This document shows, in pieces, positions 8,362 through 17,388 of a stretch of 37,829 nt of DNA. The notes below the pieces were generated by a model. It had not been told where the DNA came from. It saw nothing but the letters and a program-made list of their open reading frames with translations, and searched no databases. The position numbers were made by a program, and so were the translations under genes. The stretch's first letter is position 1, and every line of letters begins with the position of its first letter. Origin of the DNA: Methanobacteriota archaeon (GTDB taxonomy: Archaea > Thermoplasmatota > Thermoplasmata > RBG-16-68-12 > SOIM01); the NCBI GenBank assembly GCA_020345725.1, contig CP070767.1, positions 1,359,107-1,396,935 of the forward strand, read 5' to 3'.

Positions 8362-10142
8362 TGAAGATTGAGAAAGCCAGCTGGATCATGACCGTCATTC
8401 TCTTCTTCAGCATGTTTCACATCGTGCTAATAGTCGTGCCGAACAACGTGACGGCTTCAACCTTCTTTGTCGGTGGTTCGGGCCCTGGGAACTACACAAG
8501 CATTCAGGAAGCAATCGATGATGCAAGCCCTGGCTCAACTGTCTTTGTGTATGAGGGAACATACTATGAGGGTATCGATATCACTAAGGCAATCTCCCTA
8601 ATAGGCGAAAACCGAGATACAACTGTTTTGGATAACAGTGGAATGACGGCTGCAGTCGATATCAATTCAGATTGGGTGAATGTCTCTGGATTGACCCTGA
8701 TGAGTTCTGGCTCCGCTGCGCGATCAGTCGTGGAATTTTGGCGCTCTGAGAACTGTTCTATTGTCCATAACGATGTTATCTCAGGCTCAACGGACATCTA
8801 TGCTAGTCTGTCTCTGTATTTCTCCAATGGCATTACTATTGCGTACAACACATTTACGGACAGTGCGACAGCCATCAGACTCGACAATTCTAACGACAAC
8901 ACGATTGTGAGCAATGTGATTACGAACAATACCTGGGAGGGAATTGAACTTAGGGATTCAAATAGTAATGCGATTCAGAATAACACCATCGCAACTATTC
9001 AAGATGTGGGTATCCGTCTATTCTTCTCAGACAGCAATGTCATTGGGGACAATGATATCGACTCAAGTCGATGGCATGGGATTCATCTCTACGAGTCCAG
9101 GCACTGTGTTGTTTTCGGGAATGCGATGGAAAGAGTAGGATTGCTGATATCTGGCGATTCGATAGAGCATTGGATTACACATGTAATCGATGACTCAAAT
9201 ACCGTAGGTGGAGATCCAATATACTTCTTGAAGAACGTTAGTGGTGGCACGGTTCCATCTGATGGTGGGCAGGTCATACTTGTCAACGGCACTGGCATAA
9301 CCATTGAAGGCATGGGTGCAAACAACATTTTCAGGGAGATCTCTCTCGCGTTTTCATCCGGCAATACAATCGTCAATAACAAAGTCACTGATAGCCGTGT
9401 TGGAACCGCACTCATCCAATCAGACAACAACTACATCGCGAACAACACGATTTCATGTATTCATGAATCCGGAATCTCATCTTCTGCTGGGGGAATAGCA
9501 CTCTATTCCTCTGTTAACAATACAGTCGCCAACAACGCAGTCAGGGATTGTGAAACCGGGATAGTCATGGGGTCCTCTTCCAACGAGAATGTGATAACTG
9601 GCAACGTTGTTTCGGGCAACATAGGTGCAGTAGGAATACTTGTCCAATCCTCTAACGACTCTCTTATAGTTGGCAACAAGATTTCAATGAACTACTATGG
9701 AATCGCTATAAGCAATTCTGGGGGCAACAAGATCTATCACAACAATTTCGTTGACAACTTCAATCATTCCTACGACGAATCCAATGGAAACGAGTGGGAC
9801 AATGGATATCCATCCGGAGGCAACTACTGGAGCGACTACCAAGGTTCTGATTGGTTCTCTGGTCCTGGCCAAAACTTATCTGGACAAGACGGAATAGGGG
9901 ACGTTCCGTACGACATTCCAGGAGGTACGAGTCAGGATCGATATCCTCTGCTTCGGCCTTTCGGGGAGAAATCGATTTTCGAAGATATCTGGTTCTGGGT
10001 TTTGGCGGCAGTCATTATGGTTGTTGTCATATCGTCGATATTTCTAATCTTGTACAAGAGAAGGAAAGGGAGAGCTGAAGAAGGACAACCTGCCAATGAA
10101 TCTCTGTCAATAATGGAAGGAGAAGATGAGCGATTGGATTGA
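8361..10142 (+). CDS. Secreted NosD-type beta-helix protein with C-terminal membrane anchor
   Basis: A 593-residue paralog of the preceding surface protein. It has an N-terminal hydrophobic signal segment (about residues 8-30), the same entry sequence into the fold (FFVGGSGPGNYTSIQEAI), then a long run of beta-helix rungs with Asn-rich turns (residues about 40-500; CASH/PbH1 type). The shared linker EWDNGYPSGGNYWSDY follows, then one membrane helix (about 535-560) with a basic stop-transfer KRRKGR. Unlike its neighbour it has no FN3 or Ig domains, so the two differ by domain gain or loss. NosD-type proteins bind or modify carbohydrates, and one relative acts in copper loading of nitrous oxide reductase; no nos genes are present here. 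Function otherwise unknown. Confidence 0.87.
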   Translation: MKIEKASWIMTVILFFSMFHIVLIVVPNNVTASTFFVGGSGPGNYTSIQEAIDDASPGSTVFVYEGTYYEGIDITKAISLIGENRDTTVLDNSGMTAAVDINSDWVNVSGLTLMSSGSAARSVVEFWRSENCSIVHNDVISGSTDIYASLSLYFSNGITIAYNTFTDSATAIRLDNSNDNTIVSNVITNNTWEGIELRDSNSNAIQNNTIATIQDVGIRLFFSDSNVIGDNDIDSSRWHGIHLYESRHCVVFGNAMERVGLLISGDSIEHWITHVIDDSNTVGGDPIYFLKNVSGGTVPSDGGQVILVNGTGITIEGMGANNIFREISLAFSSGNTIVNNKVTDSRVGTALIQSDNNYIANNTISCIHESGISSSAGGIALYSSVNNTVANNAVRDCETGIVMGSSSNENVITGNVVSGNIGAVGILVQSSNDSLIVGNKISMNYYGIAISNSGGNKIYHNNFVDNFNHSYDESNGNEWDNGYPSGGNYWSDYQGSDWFSGPGQNLSGQDGIGDVPYDIPGGTSQDRYPLLRPFGEKSIFEDIWFWVLAAVIMVVVISSIFLILYKRRKGRAEEGQPANESLSIMEGEDERLD

Positions 10143-10298
10143 TTTCTACTTGTTTCGTGCAGGCCTGCTTCTCTGAAGCGGAAGAGTTCTGTGTCGAAGA
10201 CTTGATTCTAGATTGTCCCAAACAATGACATAACTTCTCACATCAGATTTAATAACAAATAGTCCATTTCGCAACCAACCTCCAAAGGGGGGCGGATT

Positions 10299-11546
10299 AT
10301 GGAGGAGGAAGACCTCGTACGAAATTATGTCCTGGAGAAGGAAATCATAAAAGGACTCCCTGAGAAAGTTGTGTTCTGGGAGGAGACTCTGAGAGACGGC
10401 GAGCAGACCCCTGGTGTTTTCTTCACTGTCGATGAGAAGCTCAAGATCGCCAAGATGCTGGACGATATGGGTGTAGGCATTATGGATGTGGGTATCCCGG
10501 TCGTCTCAAAGGAGGAGTTCAAGGCTGTGAAAGCGATCGCGAACGAAGGACTGAAGGCGACCGTAATAGGTGCTGCAAGAACTGTGATATCGGACATTGA
10601 TTCATGTGTAGAAGCGGGCGTGGATGAGACTAGCATATTTGTGGCCTGTAGTGATCTACATTTGAAATACAAGTTGCAGAAGACAAGGGAGGAAGTTCTG
10701 GATATCTCGGTGGAATCGGTCCAGTATGCCAGAGACCACGGTCTAGAGGTTTCCTTTGTAACGGAAGACACAGTCAGAGCCGACTTGGACTATGTCACCC
10801 AACTCTATAATGCCTGTACTGAAGCAGGTGCTCGAAGAGCTGTTCTGTGCGACACTGTGGGCGTGATGACACCTTCAGCCATGAGGTGGTGGATTGGGGA
10901 AATCAAGAAGAGATTCAAGCCCGTCCAGTTGTCCATTCACTGTCATAACGATCTGGGGATGGCTGTTGCGAACTCATTAGCTGCAGTAGAGTGCGGGGCC
11001 GAGGTTCCTCATACGACCGTGAACGGAATTGGGGAGAGAAGCGGAAACGCCTCTTTCGAAGAACTGGTCCTTGGATTGGAGATGCTATATGATTATCGAA
11101 CTGGCATAGACATTGGCAGGATTTATGAGCTTTCCACTATGGTCGAGGAGATAACAGGAATTCCGTTGGCAATCAACAAGCCGATTGTTGGCTATAACGC
11201 GTTCTCGCATGAGTCTGGCATTCACGCGGACGGTGTTCTCAAGAAGACATTGACCTACGAGCCCATAGATTGCGAGGCGATAGGCAGAACAAGGAAATTC
11301 ATATTCGGTAAACATACAGGGCATGCTGCTGTCGCGGACAAATTGAACAAAGCTGGCCTCAGCGCAACCCCAGAGCAAATCACAAAGATCGTTGAAGGTA
11401 TCAAGGAGACAGCAGAGCACAAGGAGAAGAGTGAACAGGTCGAATTCATCAAGATGTTCAGGCAAAGGGAAGATGAGAGGCGAGGCATTTCAGACAGAGA
11501 GTTTTGGGAGATAGCGAAGGGCGCTGGTTTGGAACCTCCGAAATAG
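10299..11546 (+). CDS. 2-oxoacid chain-elongating synthase (isopropylmalate / homocitrate / citramalate synthase family)
   Basis: A 415-residue DRE-TIM enzyme that condenses acetyl-CoA with a 2-oxoacid. Visible motifs are E29-T30-L31-R32-D33-G34-E35-Q36-T-P-G, the metal site H214-x-H216-N-D218, NGIGERSGN, and HESGIHADGVLK followed by FGKHTG. It lacks the roughly 120-residue C-terminal regulatory domain of classical LeuA, matching NifV / LysS / AksA-like length. It heads a cluster with isomerase and dehydrogenase genes, so the four enzymes make a full one-carbon elongation of a 2-oxoacid. The substrate may be 2-oxoisovalerate (leucine), 2-oxoglutarate (homocitrate) or pyruvate (citramalate). 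The start ATG is preceded by AGGGGGGC and by a TATA-like ATTTAATAAC around 10247. Confidence 0.85.
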   Translation: MEEEDLVRNYVLEKEIIKGLPEKVVFWEETLRDGEQTPGVFFTVDEKLKIAKMLDDMGVGIMDVGIPVVSKEEFKAVKAIANEGLKATVIGAARTVISDIDSCVEAGVDETSIFVACSDLHLKYKLQKTREEVLDISVESVQYARDHGLEVSFVTEDTVRADLDYVTQLYNACTEAGARRAVLCDTVGVMTPSAMRWWIGEIKKRFKPVQLSIHCHNDLGMAVANSLAAVECGAEVPHTTVNGIGERSGNASFEELVLGLEMLYDYRTGIDIGRIYELSTMVEEITGIPLAINKPIVGYNAFSHESGIHADGVLKKTLTYEPIDCEAIGRTRKFIFGKHTGHAAVADKLNKAGLSATPEQITKIVEGIKETAEHKEKSEQVEFIKMFRQREDERRGISDREFWEIAKGAGLEPPK

Positions 11547-11561
11547 AATGAAGGCATCAAC

Positions 11562-12815
11562 ATGGGAATGACCCTTTCAGAGAAGATACTCGCAAGAGCA
11601 AGCGGAAAGGAATCAGTGAAGCCAGGAGATGTCGTGGATGCGAAAGTGGATCTGGCAATGAGCCATGAGGCTTGCTGTTTCGTTATTACGGCATTCGAAA
11701 AGATGGGCGCAAAGAAGGTCTGGGACAAGGACAAGATGGTCATCATTTTGGATCACTGGGTTCCATCATCAGACGTAAGAAGTGCTAGTCTTCACAAGAC
11801 GATAAGAGAATTCGTAAAGGAGCAGGGAATCGACAATTTCTTGGATGTGGGAAGAGGAGGCATCGCTCACCAGATCCTTGCTGAGGGTGGCTGGGTGTTA
11901 CCCGGAATGCTTGTCGTTGGAACTGATTCTCACACTCCCACTGCGGGTGCGTTGGGTGCATTTGCTACCGGAATTGGATTCACGGAGATGGCCGCTGTCT
12001 TCGCTCTGGGAGAGCTCTGGATGAGAGTTCCCGAGAATGTGAAGGTAGTTGTGAACGGACCATTGGGCAATAGAATGGATGGTAAGGATATTATTCTGAA
12101 GATTGTTGGCGACTTCAAGGTGGAAGGAGCTATCTACAAGGCTGTAGAGTATGCTGGCTCAACCATTGATTCTATTGGAATGTCCCACCGACTAGCTATA
12201 TGTAACATGACAACTGAGATGGGGGCAAAGACTGGGATAATCGCACCGGACGACAAAACCAAAGAATATCTGGCTTGGACCGGGAAAGAATACGAACCCA
12301 TTGTATCTGATGAGGATGCAGTCTACCAGGAAGAGAGGACATTTGATGTAACCGATCTGGAACCGCAAGTGGCCTGTCCCCCCAACGTGGATAATGTGAA
12401 GGGTGTTGGCGAGCTCAAGAACGTGAAGATTCATCAATCATTTCTGGGTTCTTGTACCAATGGAAGGATAGAAGATCTCAGAGCAGCGGCAGAGATCCTC
12501 AAAGGGGAGAAGGTCCACAAAGATGTCAGGATGATTGTCATGCCAGCTTCTCAGAGCATTTACATGCAGGCGATGGAAGAAGGGCTGTTTGACATATTCC
12601 TTGAGTCGAATGCAACGATATGCGCACCCAGTTGCGGACCCTGCTTCGGAGGACATGGCGGTCTGCTTGCTGCGGGAGAAGCGTGTATCAGCTCAACCAA
12701 CAGGAACTTCGTGGCAAGAATGGGCAGTCCCGGATCATTCGTTTACTTGGCCTCACCCTGGACGGTGGCCGCCTCCGCTTTGTATGGCGAAATAACGGAT
12801 CCAAGGAGCGTGTAG
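11562..12815 (+). CDS. leuC: 3-isopropylmalate / homoaconitate isomerase, large subunit
   Basis: A 417-residue aconitase-superfamily large subunit, the archaeal two-subunit form. The 4Fe-4S ligands are C298 (SCTNG), C358 and C361 (CAPSCGPC). The substrate-binding block GTDSHTPTAGALGAFATGIG and the C-terminal SPWTVAASALYGEI are also typical. It dehydrates and rehydrates a 2-alkylmalate (or homocitrate) to shift the hydroxyl group. It follows the synthase by 15 bases, and the small subunit starts one base after its stop, so the order synthase-large-small-dehydrogenase is an operon. The same fold serves leucine, lysine or longer 2-oxoacid pathways, so the substrate is set mostly by the small subunit. 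Confidence 0.88.
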   Translation: MGMTLSEKILARASGKESVKPGDVVDAKVDLAMSHEACCFVITAFEKMGAKKVWDKDKMVIILDHWVPSSDVRSASLHKTIREFVKEQGIDNFLDVGRGGIAHQILAEGGWVLPGMLVVGTDSHTPTAGALGAFATGIGFTEMAAVFALGELWMRVPENVKVVVNGPLGNRMDGKDIILKIVGDFKVEGAIYKAVEYAGSTIDSIGMSHRLAICNMTTEMGAKTGIIAPDDKTKEYLAWTGKEYEPIVSDEDAVYQEERTFDVTDLEPQVACPPNVDNVKGVGELKNVKIHQSFLGSCTNGRIEDLRAAAEILKGEKVHKDVRMIVMPASQSIYMQAMEEGLFDIFLESNATICAPSCGPCFGGHGGLLAAGEACISSTNRNFVARMGSPGSFVYLASPWTVAASALYGEITDPRSV

Positions 12816-12816
12816 A

Positions 12817-13320
12817 ATGGAAACGACATTCTCTGGCAAGGTCTGGAAGTTCGGAGACAATATCAATACGGATGACATCACACCTAGTCCCTACCTGACA
12901 ATCCAAAGCCCGGAAGAACTCGCAAAGCACGTACTGGAGAACGAGAATCCAGATTTCCCAAAGAACGTTCAGAAAGGCGACATCTTAGTGGCTGGCAAGA
13001 ACTTCGGATGCGGTTCAAGCAGGGAACACGCTCCTGTGGCTCTCAAGGCTGCTGGTGTTGCTCTCATCGTGGCAAAATCCTTCGCCAGGATATTCTTCAG
13101 GAACGCGATTAACGTTGGTATTTCAGTTCTGGAGAGCGATGAGCTGTTGGATGCCGTGGAAGAGGGGGAAATGATCAAGGTCAACTTGGAAAAGGGCGAA
13201 ATCGAGACATCTTCAGGAAACATTATTAAAACGAACCCACTACCTGAAAACGTACTTGGAATATTGGAAGCGGGAGGCCTTGTTGAGAAGGTCAAGATGA
13301 TATTGGGGGAAAGAGGATGA
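12817..13320 (+). CDS. leuD: 3-isopropylmalate / homoaconitate isomerase, small subunit
   Basis: A 167-residue swivelling subunit that pairs with the upstream large subunit. It has the N-terminal FGDNINTDDITP entry and the conserved GKNFGCGSSREHAP turn. The specificity loop after TDDITPSP reads Y26-L27-T28-I29. In studied methanogen enzymes this loop carries an Arg (YLRT) in homoaconitase and a hydrophobic residue in isopropylmalate isomerase, as I recall it. The lack of Arg here favours an isopropylmalate- or citramalate-type substrate over homocitrate. This is inference from one loop. It overlaps the next gene by ATGA. Confidence 0.87.
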   Translation: METTFSGKVWKFGDNINTDDITPSPYLTIQSPEELAKHVLENENPDFPKNVQKGDILVAGKNFGCGSSREHAPVALKAAGVALIVAKSFARIFFRNAINVGISVLESDELLDAVEEGEMIKVNLEKGEIETSSGNIIKTNPLPENVLGILEAGGLVEKVKMILGERG

Positions 13321-14441
13321 GCAAATACAAGCTAGTTGTCCTTCCTGGGGATGGGATAGGTAAAGAGGTCATTTGGGAAGCCATCAAGGTCTTGGAGGCT
13401 ATAGAAGAGGTCTTCCCATTGGACTTCGAGAGGCTGACATATCCCTGCGGAGGGGAGTACTATCTTGAGAGCGGGGAGGAATGGCCCGAGGAAGCCTTCG
13501 AGGTTTGTAAGAAGGAAGCAGATGCGATACTTCTTGGAGCCATCGGTCATCCAGATGCTATTCTACCAAACGGCGACCTAGCTGGAACCGCTGTCGTATT
13601 CGGTTTGAGATTCGGACTGGATTTGTACGCTAACGTCCGCCCAACCAAGCTCTATCCCAATGTGAGACAGAAGATTTCGAACGAGTTCAGGAATGTATGG
13701 AAACCTGGAAAGGTTGATTTTGTAACGGTCAGAGAGAATACGGAAGGCGCCTATACTCCAACACGTGGATATCTGGACAGAGGTGGAGAACAGGAACTGG
13801 CTGTGGATTCAAGGGTCATCACTCGGAAAGGCTCAGAGAGGGTGATCAAATTCGCATTCGAGCTGGCGATGAGAAGAGAAGGGGCCCCGCACGATGGAAA
13901 GAAGAGAGTTACGTGCGTGGACAAAAGCAATGTGATGGCTGGATGTAGGCTGTTCAGATTTATTTACGATGAAATTGCGGCGAAGTATCCAGAGGTCAGC
14001 AAGGACTACGCGTACATTGATGCGTTCACGCAGTGGATAATCAGAAACCCTGAGTGGTATGACGTAGCGGTTTGTCCCAACATGTTCGGAGATATCGCGA
14101 CGGATCTGGCTAGCGTTCTTGAAGGAGGGATGGGTATGGCGGCAGGTGGCAACGTGGGAGACTATCACGCTATGTTCGAACCTATCCACGGTAGCGCACC
14201 AAGACATGCTGGGAAGGATAAGATAAACCCCATCGCAGCAATATCTGCGACGAAGATGATGCTCGAATGGATCGGTATACGGAAGAACGACCACAATCTC
14301 CTGGCCGCATCCGAGAAGGTCGAGAAGTCCATCGTGGAGGTCTTGGAGGAGGGCAAGGTCCTAACCTACGATTTGGGCGGGACATCGAAATGCAGTGAGG
14401 TTGGGAGTGCGATTGCTTTGAAGATAAAGGAAACCGGTTAG
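13317..14441 (+). CDS. leuB: 3-isopropylmalate / homoisocitrate family NAD-dependent dehydrogenase
   Basis: A 374-residue member of the isocitrate/isopropylmalate dehydrogenase family, completing the elongation cluster by oxidative decarboxylation to the longer 2-oxoacid. Motifs include LPGDGIGKEV, LYANVRPTKLYP (substrate arginine), ENTEGAY, DKSNVM (catalytic Lys), NMFGDIATD (metal Asp) and EPIHGSAPRHAGKDKINPIA. The segment before the substrate arginine (VVFGLRFGLDLYANVRP) differs from textbook LeuB and resembles a subgroup that also contains tartrate/malate-type enzymes, so the substrate remains open. The last gene of the cluster; ATGA overlap with the small subunit gene. Confidence 0.88.
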   Translation: MSKYKLVVLPGDGIGKEVIWEAIKVLEAIEEVFPLDFERLTYPCGGEYYLESGEEWPEEAFEVCKKEADAILLGAIGHPDAILPNGDLAGTAVVFGLRFGLDLYANVRPTKLYPNVRQKISNEFRNVWKPGKVDFVTVRENTEGAYTPTRGYLDRGGEQELAVDSRVITRKGSERVIKFAFELAMRREGAPHDGKKRVTCVDKSNVMAGCRLFRFIYDEIAAKYPEVSKDYAYIDAFTQWIIRNPEWYDVAVCPNMFGDIATDLASVLEGGMGMAAGGNVGDYHAMFEPIHGSAPRHAGKDKINPIAAISATKMMLEWIGIRKNDHNLLAASEKVEKSIVEVLEEGKVLTYDLGGTSKCSEVGSAIALKIKETG

Positions 14442-14518
14442 TTGCGGTTTCCTGACCCTCGCTGCGTTCAATAGCGTTAATATACCAGATTTCTTTTACA
14501 AGCCAAGGGAGGCCATTC

Positions 14519-16453
14519 ATGCCTGATATTGTCTGGGAACCTTCGGGGAGGTACGTGGACGGTTCTAACATCAAGCGCTTCATGTACAAGCATGGGATCA
14601 AGGACTATGACGAGCTGATTAAGCGCTCTGCCGAGGAACTGGAGTGGTTTTGGGACGCGATTATGGAGGATTTAAAGATCGAGTGGTTCGAACCCTACCA
14701 GCAAGTCTTGGACACCTCGGAGGGGATTCAGTTCGCCAAATGGTACCTCGGTGGAAAAGTGAACGTGGTCCACAACTGCATTGACAAACATGCCGACTCC
14801 GACCTCAAGAACCATACTGCACTGGTTTGGGAAGGGGAGGATGGAGAGATTCGGAAGCTGACCTATCATGAGATGTACGAACAGGTGAACAAATGCGCCA
14901 ACGCTCTAAAGGCTGAAGGGATCAGAAAAGGGGACACTGTTGGCATTTACATGCCCATGACCTTGGAGATTGTGATTGCCTTCTATGCGGTGATGAAGAT
15001 TGGTGCTGTTGTCATTCCGATATTCTCTGGCTATGGTGGGGACGCACTTTCTTCTCGTCTGGCAAATGCAGAATCAAAGGTGCTCTTTACGGCTGATGGC
15101 TCTTATCGCAGGGGCAAGCAGATTTCTATCAAACCCGAAGCGGACAGGGCATTGGAGAACGTACCAAGTGTTGACAGGGTTGTGGTCCTGAAGAGACTGG
15201 GGATTGATACTCCGTGGAATGAAGATAGAGATGTATGGTGGGACGATTTCCTGGAGAACCAGCCAATTGATTGCCCGACCGAGAGGATGGATTCTGAGGA
15301 TTTTGCACTGCTGATTTACACTTCCGGCACGACTGGGAAACCAAAAGGGGCTGTCCACACTCACGGTGGTTGCCTTGCACAAATCGTGAAGGAACTGGGC
15401 TATTTCTTCGATGTAAAACACGATACGATGTTCTTCTGGCTTAGCGATATTGGTTGGATGATGGGTCCATGGGAGAGTATTGGGGTGCACTCTCTGGGCG
15501 GTAGCCTATTCATCTTTGAAGGCGCTCCGAACTATCCAGAACCAGACAGATTGTGGGACATGATTGAAAGGCATAAGATTACACACCTCGGTATTTCACC
15601 AACTGCCATCCGCATGCTCATGAGATTTGGAGACGAGTGGGTCACCAAACACGACTTGAGTAGTCTGCAATACCTTGGTTCCACTGGAGAGCCGTGGGAT
15701 CCAGAGTCTTGGAACTGGTTCTTTGATGTAGTAGGAAAGAAGAAGATACCGATAATCAACATCTCAGGGGGTACAGAAATCGTAGGTTGCTTCCTCTCAC
15801 CTCTACCTATCACGGCGTTGAAACCTTGCACGCTCAGGGGGCCAGGTCTGGGTATGGCTATCGATTGCTTCGACGATGATGGAAAACCTGTAAGGCAACA
15901 GATGGGGCATTTAGTTGCTCTCAAACCCGCGCCTTCAATGACTAGAGGATTCTGGAAGGATCCTGACAGGTACTTGGAGACTTATTGGGCCGAATGGCCA
16001 GATGTCTGGTATCACGGTGATTGGGCCTATGTGGACGAGGACGGATTTTGGTCTCTGCACGGAAGGTCGGACGATGTAATTAAGGTGGCTGGGAGAAGAA
16101 CTGGCCCTGCTGAAGTGGAATCCGCTTTGATCGACCATGCTGCTGTTTCAGAAGCTGCTGCCATAGGTGTTCCTCATGATATCAAAGGAGAAGCTGTGAT
16201 TACCTTCGTTGTACTGAAACCGGACTTCTCGCCGAGCGATGAACTAAGAGAAGAGCTGAGAACCCAGGTCGCTAACAAGCTTGGTAAACCTCTTAGACCA
16301 GATGAATTGAAGTTCGTGAAAGATCTCCCCAAGACCAGATCAGCAAAGATAGTCAGAAGAATAATCAGAGCCAAATACCTGGGTGAGGAACTAGGGGACC
16401 TATCTTCGGTTGAAAATCCCGATGCGATTGAAGGAATTGGAAAGGCAATCTAG
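14519..16453 (+). CDS. acs: AMP-forming acyl-CoA synthetase (acetyl-CoA synthetase-like)
   Basis: A 644-residue adenylate-forming enzyme close in length to acetyl-CoA synthetase. It has an N-terminal Acs cap region (residues about 1-110), the P-loop-like YTSGTTGKPKGAVHTHGG, a GGTE motif (ISGGTEIVG), the YHGDWAYVDEDGFW hinge region with GRSDDVIKVAGRR, and the C-terminal catalytic Lys region KTRSAKIVRR. It activates acetate or a short acid with ATP and CoA. A clear TATA (TTAATATAC at 14478) and GGGAGG before ATG 14519 support its own promoter. It is followed by the pyruvate:ferredoxin oxidoreductase genes, so the pair could link acetate, acetyl-CoA and pyruvate. Substrate preference (acetate, propionate or a branched acid) is not determined by what I can see. 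Confidence 0.87.
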   Translation: MPDIVWEPSGRYVDGSNIKRFMYKHGIKDYDELIKRSAEELEWFWDAIMEDLKIEWFEPYQQVLDTSEGIQFAKWYLGGKVNVVHNCIDKHADSDLKNHTALVWEGEDGEIRKLTYHEMYEQVNKCANALKAEGIRKGDTVGIYMPMTLEIVIAFYAVMKIGAVVIPIFSGYGGDALSSRLANAESKVLFTADGSYRRGKQISIKPEADRALENVPSVDRVVVLKRLGIDTPWNEDRDVWWDDFLENQPIDCPTERMDSEDFALLIYTSGTTGKPKGAVHTHGGCLAQIVKELGYFFDVKHDTMFFWLSDIGWMMGPWESIGVHSLGGSLFIFEGAPNYPEPDRLWDMIERHKITHLGISPTAIRMLMRFGDEWVTKHDLSSLQYLGSTGEPWDPESWNWFFDVVGKKKIPIINISGGTEIVGCFLSPLPITALKPCTLRGPGLGMAIDCFDDDGKPVRQQMGHLVALKPAPSMTRGFWKDPDRYLETYWAEWPDVWYHGDWAYVDEDGFWSLHGRSDDVIKVAGRRTGPAEVESALIDHAAVSEAAAIGVPHDIKGEAVITFVVLKPDFSPSDELREELRTQVANKLGKPLRPDELKFVKDLPKTRSAKIVRRIIRAKYLGEELGDLSSVENPDAIEGIGKAI

Positions 16454-16467
16454 CCTACCCAACAAAC

Positions 16468-16496
16468 CTTAAATATACTCATCGAAGTTTATCAGA
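16468..16496 (+). promoter_or_regulatory. TATA box for the por operon, leaderless start
   Basis: CCTTAAATATAC (16467-16478) is centred about 23 bases before ATG 16496, so transcription should begin at or just beside the start codon. This supports the first ATG over the internal one at 16505. Read by eye. Confidence 0.5.
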
Positions 16497-17089
16497 TGGC
16501 TGTCATGGAGAAGCTTCACGAGATCAAATTGTTCGGCAGAGGAGGGCAGGGAATCGTCACGGCTGGCAACCTTCTGTCAGAGGCTGCTGCTTATGGAGGA
16601 CAGTACGCTCAATCCATCCCAACCTTCGGTCCTGAGAGGAGAGGCGGTCCTTCTATTTGTTCGCTGAGGATATCCGACAAACCCATCCTTCTGAGATGTG
16701 CCGTCACAAGCCCCGAGACGCTGTGCGTATTTGATCCCACGATTTGGCATTATGTCAACATTCTCCTTGGTTTCGAAGACAATGGAAAGATGATGTTCAA
16801 CACTCAACTGTCTCCCGAGGAAGTCGAGAAAGTCCTCAAGGAAGGGAAGTATGGATACGAATTGAAAGGCAACGGGTACGAGATTTGGACTGTGGACGCG
16901 ACCGAGATTTCGACGCGGATTCTGGGCAGGCCGATAACGAATACCACCATGCTCGGAGCATTCTCAAGGGCAACTGGTATGGTCGAAATGGAGAACGTGA
17001 GAAAGGCGATAGAGAAGAGGTTCCCAGATACATCCGAGGAGAACTTCAAGGCAGCGAAGGAAGCGTTTGATAGAATCAAGAAACTGTAG
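16496..17089 (+). CDS. porC: Pyruvate/2-oxoacid:ferredoxin oxidoreductase, gamma subunit
   Basis: A 197-residue gamma subunit. It opens with the family motif LFGRGGQGIVTAGNLLSEAA and continues with SIPTFGPERRGGPSICSLRIS, both standard for PorC/PorG. In the complex this subunit contributes to the CoA-binding domain. The por genes run gamma-delta-alpha-beta with spacings of 8 bases, an overlap and 9 bases, as in many archaea. The operon converts pyruvate (or another 2-oxoacid), CoA and oxidised ferredoxin to acyl-CoA, CO2 and reduced ferredoxin. Confidence 0.92.
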   Translation: MAVMEKLHEIKLFGRGGQGIVTAGNLLSEAAAYGGQYAQSIPTFGPERRGGPSICSLRISDKPILLRCAVTSPETLCVFDPTIWHYVNILLGFEDNGKMMFNTQLSPEEVEKVLKEGKYGYELKGNGYEIWTVDATEISTRILGRPITNTTMLGAFSRATGMVEMENVRKAIEKRFPDTSEENFKAAKEAFDRIKKL

Positions 17090-17097
17090 GTAATGAC

Positions 17098-17388
17098 ATG
17101 GGTCTGGAAAAGCACGAGAAGTTCATAATGAAGGCCAAGAGCACCCTGGTGTTCGAACCTGGATGGAGCGAGGACAATCTCACAGGTGCGTGGAGAAGCG
17201 AGAGACCTGAAGTGGATGAAGAGAAGTGCACCAACTGCGACATCTGCTGGCTCGTCTGTCCGGACGCGTGCATAAAGAGGGAAGGGGGCAAGATAGAGAT
17301 CAATCTGAAGTATTGTAAGGGCTGTGGAATTTGTGCAGAGGAATGTCCTGTCAAAGCGATAATCATGGTGAGGGAAGAGAGTGACTGA
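17098..17388 (+). CDS. porD: Pyruvate/2-oxoacid:ferredoxin oxidoreductase, delta (ferredoxin) subunit
   Basis: A 96-residue ferredoxin-like subunit with two 4Fe-4S motifs, CTNCDICWLVCPDAC and CKGCGICAEECP, after a roughly 45-residue N-terminal extension typical of PorD. It carries electrons from the thiamine-diphosphate site to ferredoxin. Its end overlaps the alpha subunit start by 8 bases (GTGACTGA), so the two are translationally coupled. Confidence 0.94.
   Translation: MGLEKHEKFIMKAKSTLVFEPGWSEDNLTGAWRSERPEVDEEKCTNCDICWLVCPDACIKREGGKIEINLKYCKGCGICAEECPVKAIIMVREESD

Noticed and set aside
8361-10142. True NosD of nitrous oxide reduction
   Set aside because: No nosZ, nosF or nosY genes are present; the protein is one of two surface paralogs with a membrane anchor, typical of general archaeal beta-helix surface proteins.
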